Source of the DNA: WTAW01 sp964406575
GTDB lineage: Bacteria > Acidobacteriota > Aminicenantia > Aminicenantales > Aminicenantaceae
Length of the DNA stretch: 10,854 bases
Direction of reading: 5' to 3'
Assembly: GCA_964406575.1 (NCBI GenBank)
Contig: CAYOSH010000065.1
Location: forward strand, 1-10,854
Made by a program: the position numbers and the translations under genes. Each line of letters starts with the position of its first letter. Position 1 is the first letter of the stretch. Of the stretch, positions 5,694 to 10,854 are shown one piece after another. The notes below the pieces were generated by a model. The model was not told the origin of the DNA. It searched no databases and saw only the letters and a program-made list of their open reading frames with translations.

Positions 5694-6860
5694 TCACTTC
5701 ATCTCCCACCAGGGGGTGCTAAATCCGTCTCTTCGGACGTTTGTTGCACAATGGACTTCGCCACCGTGTCTATGATAGAACTGTGCGTCCAAAAAGTGTG
5801 GGATCAATGGCAGGCCAGAGATAAGTCTCCGCATTTCTTCTTCCAGTTGATCCTTACCATCGATCACAGGGCCATTTGGAGCAACAATAAAGATATGCCC
5901 GTTTAAAACTGTGGAGTTGACCATATTGGGGACCAAAGAAACTCCGAATTTATTAAAAAGCGAAGGCACTCTGATAAAATCTTCTGCTCTAAGGCCAAGT
6001 TCACTTTTGAGTAGGTTAATATTCGGCTCTATACGTTCGCTCTGAAGTTTTTTGTTAAAATCCATTAAAACTTTATTCTTCAAGAGAGAGGAAACAGTCG
6101 CTTTTTCGGAGTCGAGATTGAGCACCTCTAATTCTCCGTATTCATCATCCTTCCATTTCTCAAGCAAGGCAATCGAAGCTTCTGTATCGACCACAAGAAC
6201 TTTGTAAGGATGCTCAGGATCACTGCTGGGCAGGAACGAAAGGATTTCATCAACATGTTTAATCAACAACCAACCTGTATCAAGTCGTAGTGCTGGTGCT
6301 TGAACGCCTTGAGCTTCTAGCATAGCGATGATTTCAGGATTTAACGATGCCTCCTTTGGCCCATCTGGATTGTAGCCGCAGTATATGCGGCCGAGTGGAT
6401 ACCCTGATAATGGAGGCGTAACCTCCAAATTTCCGTACCAGTCCAACCAGCGATTGCGTCCTCTCCCACCCCCATAGCTCTCTCGGTATGTTCCTACGCG
6501 AATCCAACCGAAATTTGGCCCTAAAAGGTTATCCTTCGCATAATTATCGAGCGATCTGTTCCGGTTTGCGATGAGGACCACATTCATCTTCTGACCCGGC
6601 ATCTCCGAGTACCCNNNNNNNNNNNNNNNNNNNNNNNNNNNNNNNNNNNNNNNNNNNNNNNNNNNNNNNNNNNNNNNNNNNNNNNNNNNNNNNNNNNNNN
6701 NNNNNNNNNNNNNNTTCCCATCCCGATTCACATCAGCTACAATTTGAATTCTGATCGTGGAAATAGAATCCTGAGCACTCAAAAGGGCTTGAGTTAGAAA
6801 AATTACCGTTACGGCTGCTAAAAAAATCAGAACTTGATTTGTAGATTTTCGAGCGGACAT
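5694..6860 (-). CDS. Exported eukaryote-type protein-arginine deiminase (PAD), interrupted by an assembly gap
   Basis: The C-terminal ~306 residues carry the hallmarks of the PAD catalytic domain, the calcium-dependent enzymes that turn protein arginine into citrulline. In draft numbering (gap counted as 34 residues) I see RNR at 100-102, matching the substrate-binding arginine pair of human PAD4; GPNFGW, DWYGNLEVTPP and YPLGRI; HVDE with catalytic H202 and D204; LVPNMVN; and the nucleophile C371 in GEVHCATNVRR before the terminal WWEMK. The N-terminus is a signal peptide (cleavage near LLSAQ, 29). It is followed by IRIQIVADVNRDG, resembling the calcium-binding DxDxDG start of the PAD middle domain, so the vertebrate N-terminal domain seems absent. 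The catalytic Asp (D350 in PAD4) would lie about five residues inside the gap. Start: GGAGGT 5 nt before ATG. The family differs from Porphyromonas PPAD, which is agmatine-deiminase-like. Confidence 0.9.
   Translation of the reverse strand: MSARKSTNQVLIFLAAVTVIFLTQALLSAQDSISTIRIQIVADVNRDGXXXXXXXXXXXXXXXXXXXXXXXXXXXXXXXXXXGYSEMPGQKMNVVLIANRNRSLDNYAKDNLLGPNFGWIRVGTYRESYGGGRGRNRWLDWYGNLEVTPPLSGYPLGRIYCGYNPDGPKEASLNPEIIAMLEAQGVQAPALRLDTGWLLIKHVDEILSFLPSSDPEHPYKVLVVDTEASIALLEKWKDDEYGELEVLNLDSEKATVSSLLKNKVLMDFNKKLQSERIEPNINLLKSELGLRAEDFIRVPSLFNKFGVSLVPNMVNSTVLNGHIFIVAPNGPVIDGKDQLEEEMRRLISGLPLIPHFLDAQFYHRHGGEVHCATNVRRDGFSTPWWEMK
6615..6714. other. Assembly gap (100 N), probably much longer in reality
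   Basis: Exactly 100 Ns split the deiminase gene. The flanking ends share no overlap. Compared with vertebrate PADs, the residues between the DxNxDG motif and the GY segment number about 225, so roughly 600-700 bp are probably missing. Frame is kept if the true length is 3n+1. Confidence 0.8.
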
Positions 6861-6967
6861 TCGACCTCCGACTGTGACATTATCATTTCATATCGTCCAT
6901 TTCAATATCTGATAATTTTCGAGATCAATTAATTTTTCTAATAGGTTGGAGAAAATGTTGAAATCTA

Positions 6968-7006
6968 ATTAGACGCCCTCCGCACTATCCACTGAGCTAT
7001 GGACGC
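6968..7006 (-). pseudogene. tRNA-Arg 5'-half fragment (anticodon TCT-like)
   Basis: On the minus strand from 7006: acceptor strand GCGTCCA, TA, D-arm GCTC AGTGGATA GTGC, then GGAGGGCGTCTAAT, where a tRNA-Arg anticodon arm would read CTTCTAA; U33 is replaced by G. The match ends inside the anticodon arm, and no T-arm or 3' acceptor follows. It is identical at 32 of 41 positions to the fragment at 3809-3849, and both are preceded by TGGT. It cannot be functional. It lies between the deiminase promoter region and vapC. Confidence 0.6.
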
Positions 7007-7063
7007 ACCAAATTGAGCAGGATTGTTAGGCAAATCAGATAAATAAGCCGGAGCGCTTTTTTC

Positions 7064-7471
7064 TTAGGGAAAACCAGAGAAAGTACCGAGATCCGTTGCG
7101 GTTTCAGGGAAATTTCGAAGAATTTTATGGTCACTTGTAACAAGTTTCACATCGAGATGTCTGGCCAAAGCGACATACTCACAATCGTAAGCCGAGCAGT
7201 CGCTCGCTGCAACCAAGTCCAACACAAGATCGGACGGCGGTAGGATTTCCCGACCCTCCATTGTCTGCAGGGCCGATCTCATGATCAGCTTTGTTTCATC
7301 AAGCTTCAGAATATGGCGGCGGATATATCCCGCTAACACATTTCGAAATTCACTTTCCCAAAGGGGAGGTGCTACCCAGTACGGGTCCTTTTGGAGGGCT
7401 CTAAGAGCCAGCGCCGTCTTTTCGCTATGGACGTGGACATAAATGATAATGTTAGAATCCACAACGATCAT
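7064..7471 (-). CDS. vapC: VapC-like PIN-domain ribonuclease toxin
   Basis: The 135-residue protein spans a single PIN domain, the usual length for VapC toxins, which are Mg2+-dependent RNases cutting tRNA or rRNA. The acidic active-site residues are visible: D5 in IVVDSNIIIYV, E39 in LWESEFRN, D96 in SAYDCEYVALA and D114 in LVTSDHKI. Its ATG overlaps the antitoxin stop codon (ATGA at 7468-7471), giving translational coupling in the order antitoxin then toxin. The C-terminus, about 15 residues past the last strand, looks complete. The target RNA cannot be predicted. The pair is the only toxin-antitoxin module here and could stabilise the accessory region it sits in. Confidence 0.93.
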   Translation of the reverse strand: MIVVDSNIIIYVHVHSEKTALALRALQKDPYWVAPPLWESEFRNVLAGYIRRHILKLDETKLIMRSALQTMEGREILPPSDLVLDLVAASDCSAYDCEYVALARHLDVKLVTSDHKILRNFPETATDLGTFSGFP

Positions 7472-7710
7472 TTTCGGCCTTCATTCTTCCACTGTTCGAG
7501 CTCTTCATCCCGAACACGATATTGAGCTGTCAGCTCACGGATCTTCCGCGTCCGTTCCAGCGTGGAATCGACGTCGATCGGCGGTGTCTCGAGTGCTCGT
7601 TCAATGACGGCAATAACTTCTTGATTGATGCTTCGGCGATTGGATTTGGCGCGTCGTTTCAGCCTCTCATAGACATCAAGAGGAATGTTTTTTATTGTTA
7701 ACGTGGCCAT
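7468..7710 (-). CDS. vapB: VapB/FitA-like ribbon-helix-helix antitoxin
   Basis: The 80-residue protein begins with the ribbon-helix-helix strand ATLTIKNIP, then the helices DVYERLKRRAKSNRRS and INQEVIAVIERALE. This is the FitA/Arc-type DNA-binding domain of VapB antitoxins. The C-terminal half (about 45-80), charged and rich in E, R and K, is the expected toxin-wrapping tail. It overlaps vapC by 4 bp. AAGG about 9 nt before ATG 7710 serves as ribosome binding site. Family knowledge: VapB dimers neutralise VapC and, with it, repress their own promoter; the repeats just upstream (7740-7757) are the likely operator. Confidence 0.92.
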   Translation of the reverse strand: MATLTIKNIPLDVYERLKRRAKSNRRSINQEVIAVIERALETPPIDVDSTLERTRKIRELTAQYRVRDEELEQWKNEGRK

Positions 7711-7739
7711 GATTATACCTTAATGGTTACAATTTGATT

Positions 7740-7770
7740 CCATTATAACTCCATTATGGATTCTTGTCAA
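7740..7770 (-). promoter_or_regulatory. Consensus sigma-70 promoter of vapBC with overlapping operator repeats
   Basis: On the minus strand TTGACA (7770-7765) and TATAAT (7747-7742) are separated by exactly 17 bp, a perfect match to the -35/-10 consensus, 32 bp before the vapB start codon. The word ATAATGG on that strand (CCATTAT at 7740-7746 and 7751-7757 on the plus strand) occurs twice 11 bp apart, overlapping the -10 and the spacer. Repeats one helical turn apart suit ribbon-helix-helix dimers, so autoregulation by VapB/VapBC is the natural reading. Confidence 0.75.
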
Positions 7771-7864
7771 ATCATTTCCATCCCTTTCTGGACTGTAATT
7801 AGACTTTCAAATCAGGGAATGTGATGTCAATTAGACGGAAAACAGATCTGCCCTGTTTCGCCAG

Positions 7865-9580
7865 TTATTGTGGCGTAGGCTTGCCAAAGGCTGTGAACTC
7901 TAGCACACCAAGAGGAAGATCTTTTGGCCAGTTGGTAATAGTCAGTTTCACATGACGGCACTTAACCGGAGTGATTTCATCGAACTCCACAGCATTATCC
8001 CGGTCATTTTTAGTCTTGTCCACGACAGTCGTAAAGGTTTTGCCGTCTGAGGAAACCTCGATCTTGTATTGCCGAATTCTAGGCTTGCCTTCTTGCCCAC
8101 CAAGTCTGTAGTCATCCCACAGATCTCCCTCCGGTAGCGTGAACAGAATCCGGGCAGAGTCGACAATGTACATTTGTCTGGATTCGGCACCGAGGTCTAA
8201 TGTTAGCCATGGTTCCGTGTCATTCTCGGCAGGCGCCCACCAGGTTCTGTTGTTGTTATCTACAGCGTAAGGGGCATTTCGTCCGGGCGCTTCGCTGCTT
8301 ACGCTGTAGTTTTTGTCCTCTGACAGCGGATATGAACCGCTGTCGTTATCCTCCCATGGCTTGGACTTGACGCCCGGTGCCCACTGGGGCGTCTCTGATG
8401 GACCTCTGATGAACATGTTTCCCTGATCATCAAAGCCGACCGGATCCATGCCGATACGGCGCTCAAACATGCGGTTCCAGTTCCGATAGAGGAGGGTGTA
8501 TATGGCCCAAAGGTTACCATCCGGCCCCTCGACGACGCTGTGATGGGCGCAGCCGTTGATCAGACCTCCGCGATGAAGGAGAATCGGGCTCCCCTTGTAG
8601 TAGGCATACGGTCCCAGTGGATTCTTGCTGGTGTACACGCCCACAGCATATGTCTTCCAGTCGGTTCCGGGGGCAGCATACTGAAGGTAGTAGGTACCAT
8701 TGTGCTTGGTCATCCAGGGCCCCTCGATCCAGCTCTGCTCGCTGTATTCGTTCCAGTTCCCGTAACGTTCCCAGATGTGGGTAGTTTCGAAGCGGAAAAA
8801 ATGTTGGGGAGTGTTGAGGAATTTCCTTAGGCCTTTAGAGTCGAGTTCGACACCGTATATGCCGGCTGTGGAGCCTCCAGCATAATACAGGTAGACTCGG
8901 TCATCCTCATCAACAAAAATCGCTGGATCGAACACTCCCCCATCCTCCCATCCATGACTGGGGTCACGCTCTCTCTCGAGTCTCTGACCTTGTTCGTCCA
9001 TGAAATCGCCAAAAAACTCAAAGGGACCTAACGGACTGTGGCTCCGGAAGAGCCCGATATCGTTACCGGTCAGGTATACGTAATCCTTATAATCGAAAGC
9101 TGTCGGAGCTGTGATCTTACGGCCTCCCTGGATAGATACCTTGTGACACTGCCAATGCACCAAGTCATCAGAAGACCACACAGTTGCCGCAGCGTTTCCG
9201 GCGGATATGAGCCCTCCGGTTAGATATAAATAGTATTTTCCTTGATACTTAATGACAGTGGGATCAGCGAGCCGTCCAGCGTTTTCCATGACAAGCGGAT
9301 TAACATAACGCAGTNNNNNNNNNNNNNNNNNNNNNNNNNNNNNNNNNNNNNNNNNNNNNNNNNNNNNNNNNNNNNNNNNNNNNNNNNNNNNNNNNNNNNN
9401 NNNNNNNNNNNNNNGCGGATTAACATAACGCAGTCTCTCATCGAGAGGATTACTGTAGTAAAGCGCCTTATTCGGCTGGCCATCTACAGAACTTTCCCTT
9501 GTGCCCTGAAGCGCCTTTAGCAAAAACGGTGCGACGACCAGCACTAAAACAACAGTCAGGATTAATTTTCGTGTTTTCAT
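7865..9580 (-). CDS. Exported GH43-family glycoside hydrolase with C-terminal F5/8 type C (CBM32-like) domain
   Basis: Once the false gap is removed the protein is 531 residues. A signal sequence or anchor (about 6-23) is followed by a five-bladed GH43-type domain (about 50-355). The three catalytic acids are D66 in RLADPTVIKY (general base), D178 in VFDPAIFVDEDD (pKa modulator) and E246 in SWIEGPWM (general acid). H307 in GCAHHSVVEGPDG matches the usual metal-site histidine. A discoidin-like domain (about 383-527), with PYAVDNNNRTWWAP, WLTLDLG and YKIEVSSDGKTF, probably binds sugars. GH43 enzymes act on arabinose- or xylose-containing glycans and related substrates; the exact substrate is not readable. 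The start is ATG 9580 with GGAG 7 nt upstream; the longer frame to 9688 would run into the neighbouring gene and lacks a signal peptide. It lies 68 bp after the C45-type gene, possibly co-transcribed. Confidence 0.9.
   Translation of the reverse strand: MKTRKLILTVVLVLVVAPFLLKALQGTRESSVDGQPNKALYYSNPLDERLRYVNPXXXXXXXXXXXXXXXXXXXXXXXXXXXXXXXXXXLRYVNPLVMENAGRLADPTVIKYQGKYYLYLTGGLISAGNAAATVWSSDDLVHWQCHKVSIQGGRKITAPTAFDYKDYVYLTGNDIGLFRSHSPLGPFEFFGDFMDEQGQRLERERDPSHGWEDGGVFDPAIFVDEDDRVYLYYAGGSTAGIYGVELDSKGLRKFLNTPQHFFRFETTHIWERYGNWNEYSEQSWIEGPWMTKHNGTYYLQYAAPGTDWKTYAVGVYTSKNPLGPYAYYKGSPILLHRGGLINGCAHHSVVEGPDGNLWAIYTLLYRNWNRMFERRIGMDPVGFDDQGNMFIRGPSETPQWAPGVKSKPWEDNDSGSYPLSEDKNYSVSSEAPGRNAPYAVDNNNRTWWAPAENDTEPWLTLDLGAESRQMYIVDSARILFTLPEGDLWDDYRLGGQEGKPRIRQYKIEVSSDGKTFTTVVDKTKNDRDNAVEFDEITPVKCRHVKLTITNWPKDLPLGVLEFTAFGKPTPQ
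9295..9434. other. Unmerged contig overlap: 100 N between two identical 20-bp ends
   Basis: The last 20 bases before the N run (9295-9314) are repeated exactly as the first 20 bases after it (9415-9434), and the protein repeats LRYVNP on both sides. Two contigs overlapping by 20 bp were joined with a placeholder. Removing the 100 Ns and one 20-bp copy (120 bp, 40 codons) leaves an uninterrupted GH43 frame, so no sequence is actually missing. Confidence 0.92.
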
Positions 9581-9648
9581 GGATCTCCTCTCTGTTTTAA
9601 AATGGACCTTCAATAAAGACCCATGTAGGCCTCTCCAAGCTGTTCCTT

Positions 9649-10854
9649 TTATTTTGCTTTTCCGACCCTGGTTTCCCAGGTGGCCCAATCGCCGCCGAAT
9701 GGTTTTAGACCCAGGTCAGATGGACTGGTGGGAGCAGGGACTAGAGCTTCATAAACCTGCTGGGCGTGGGCCTGCGATCTGGTGAAAGACGTGGCTGCTT
9801 TTGATACCCAAAAAAGGGCTTCGTTTCCGGTGGCCAGCAGTCCCTTATTGAAATAAACTTTGCCCTGATAATATTCGGCATTGGCTAACGAATACAGCTC
9901 ATTCAAGGCAGCATATCCGGTATCTGTGAAGTTAAGATACATTAGCTTTTTGTAGGCAGTGGCGATGTTTATGCTGGCTGCCTTTTGTACGGCCTCGACG
10001 GCCTCTATGGGATTGGCGGCGAGAGTCAATTTATAGAAGGTATGCGTTCCTTCGATGTAAGGGTAGCTCGAGCGCATCTCTTCTCCGTCTGATGCGGTCG
10101 AAGAATGGATTACGCGGCCGGCAGGACCCGTACAGATATAGGCGACACCCTCATCTCCATCATCAGGGAACAGAACCGAAACCCAAGAATTCGACGGGCG
10201 GCAGACTTTGGCATCCCAGCCCCCCTCCGGAGGATTAGGGGGGGCATCGCCCGGGAAACGCAGCATCATTTTCATGAATTCCGCATCGATATGGCCGTGG
10301 TAATTGCGCAGCATATCCCAGATCATCAGGTTACGGGGGGCGGAATAATTTCCGTATCCGCCGTGCTGCTTGATAAATTCCCCTTTTTTTGTGGGCATCA
10401 TCTCTTTATTCAGGTAGTTATTCGTCGAATAGAGAAAATCCTTCTCTCCGAAATCACCGGGTTTCCTGACACTCTGAATGGCTGCTGTTTTTTCAACCAC
10501 GCAGGCATTCCCTTTGACATCGACAAAATGAAAATTCTCCGGGACGTTTATCTGCCAGGGCAGAAGCATGTCTCTGGCCTCATTAGCGCTGCTTGCAAAA
10601 CGCACAATGTGGGTGAGGGAACATGACCAGGACAGCCCATAATTCGTATCGACATCCCGGGGAGAACCGCCTCCCCCGCTGTTTCCCACAAAAAGACCCC
10701 GGTTATTCATCAAGAAATGATCGCCGATCTCACCGGCTTGAGCACCGCATATATAGTTATTTCCAATATCCGGAAAGGCCAAAATGATCACTCCGTATGC
10801 GGCTTCACCCGCATCAAGGGTATCCATTCCGATCAAACGCCCGTTTGTGGTGGC
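9649..10854 (-). CDS. C45-type Ntn hydrolase / acyltransferase-like protein, 5' end outside window
   Basis: The frame is open from the right edge to TAA at 9649-9651, giving at least 401 residues; the start lies beyond the window. The visible N-terminal part, ATTNGRLIGMDTLDAGEA, then a strand-rich stretch with FPDIGNNYICGAQAGEIGDH and NNRGLFVGNSGGGG, resembles the autoproteolytic C45 (acyl-CoA:6-APA acyltransferase) / phospholipase-B-like Ntn fold. In that fold a Cys nucleophile sits shortly before the ATxxGRLI segment. That Cys would be just outside the window, so catalysis cannot be confirmed. Later regions include YSTNNYL, NSWVSVLFPDDGDEGVAYICTGPAG and a helical C-terminal third. Such enzymes hydrolyse amide bonds of small acyl substrates or peptides. 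It is the first of two closely spaced genes with the GH43 enzyme. A plain uncharacterised hydrolase annotation is the cautious alternative. Confidence 0.6.
   Translation of the reverse strand, partial: ATTNGRLIGMDTLDAGEAAYGVIILAFPDIGNNYICGAQAGEIGDHFLMNNRGLFVGNSGGGGSPRDVDTNYGLSWSCSLTHIVRFASSANEARDMLLPWQINVPENFHFVDVKGNACVVEKTAAIQSVRKPGDFGEKDFLYSTNNYLNKEMMPTKKGEFIKQHGGYGNYSAPRNLMIWDMLRNYHGHIDAEFMKMMLRFPGDAPPNPPEGGWDAKVCRPSNSWVSVLFPDDGDEGVAYICTGPAGRVIHSSTASDGEEMRSSYPYIEGTHTFYKLTLAANPIEAVEAVQKAASINIATAYKKLMYLNFTDTGYAALNELYSLANAEYYQGKVYFNKGLLATGNEALFWVSKAATSFTRSQAHAQQVYEALVPAPTSPSDLGLKPFGGDWATWETRVGKAK

Noticed and set aside
5694..6860. Porphyromonas-type peptidylarginine deiminase or agmatine deiminase
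   Set aside because: Those belong to a different subfamily. The HVDE, PNMVN and EVHCxTNVRR blocks seen here are specific to the vertebrate-type PAD catalytic domain.
9220..9520. Frames on either strand spanning the second N run
   Set aside because: They are shadows of the GH43 gene created by the placeholder Ns; the duplicated 20-mer shows the gap is artificial.
9581..9688. Upstream extension of the GH43 gene to an ATG at 9688
   Set aside because: The extension overlaps the end of the C45-type gene, has no signal peptide, and a good ribosome binding site lies directly before ATG 9580.
10105..10626. 173-codon plus-strand frame opposite the C45-type gene
   Set aside because: Its sequence resembles no family and it is fully antisense to a protein-like frame open to the window edge.

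Overview
The window looks like a scaffold from a free-living, probably uncultured bacterium, likely a metagenome assembly because it carries two 100-N scaffolding gaps. The mix of secreted hydrolases (S9 prolyl oligopeptidase, beta-lactamase-fold serine hydrolase, GH43 glycosidase, C45-type Ntn hydrolase) and the MacB/FtsX-type permease tail fits Acidobacteriota/Aminicenantes, Planctomycetes or deltaproteobacteria-like lineages. The sequence alone does not settle the phylum, and there is no rRNA or intact tRNA.

Layout. Positions 1-187 hold a perfect dyad and a 32-codon stub matching the N-terminus of a type I restriction-modification methylase (HsdM), cut off by a stop. Positions 291-2240 (+) encode a complete secreted S9 peptidase, visibly richer in G+C than its flanks. 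Positions 2241-4239 form a ~2 kb graveyard without intact genes. It contains an IS91-family transposase remnant fused to the last ~36 codons of a MacB/FtsX-type permease, pieces resembling tRNA-Leu(UAA) and tRNA-Arg, a helically phased GTCA/TGACC array and several hexamer pairs spaced 11-12 bp. Together these suggest repeated insertion and excision of mobile DNA.

From 4240 to the right edge every gene is on the minus strand: a secreted serine hydrolase, a eukaryote-type protein-arginine deiminase (PAD) with a signal peptide (split by the first N gap), a second tRNA-Arg 5'-half fragment, a VapBC toxin-antitoxin pair with a consensus promoter, a GH43 + F5/8 type C glycosidase (split by the second N gap, which is an unmerged 20-bp contig overlap), and the C-terminal part of a C45-type Ntn hydrolase running off the edge. 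The C45 and GH43 genes are 68 bp apart and may be co-transcribed. The others look like independent units.

The most notable gene is the PAD. Citrullinating enzymes of this vertebrate type are uncommon in bacteria. This one keeps the His-x-Asp pair, the nucleophilic Cys, the substrate-binding Arg pair and a calcium-type Asp motif, and it appears to be exported. The recurring tRNA fragments plus phased repeats are the second signal worth following.
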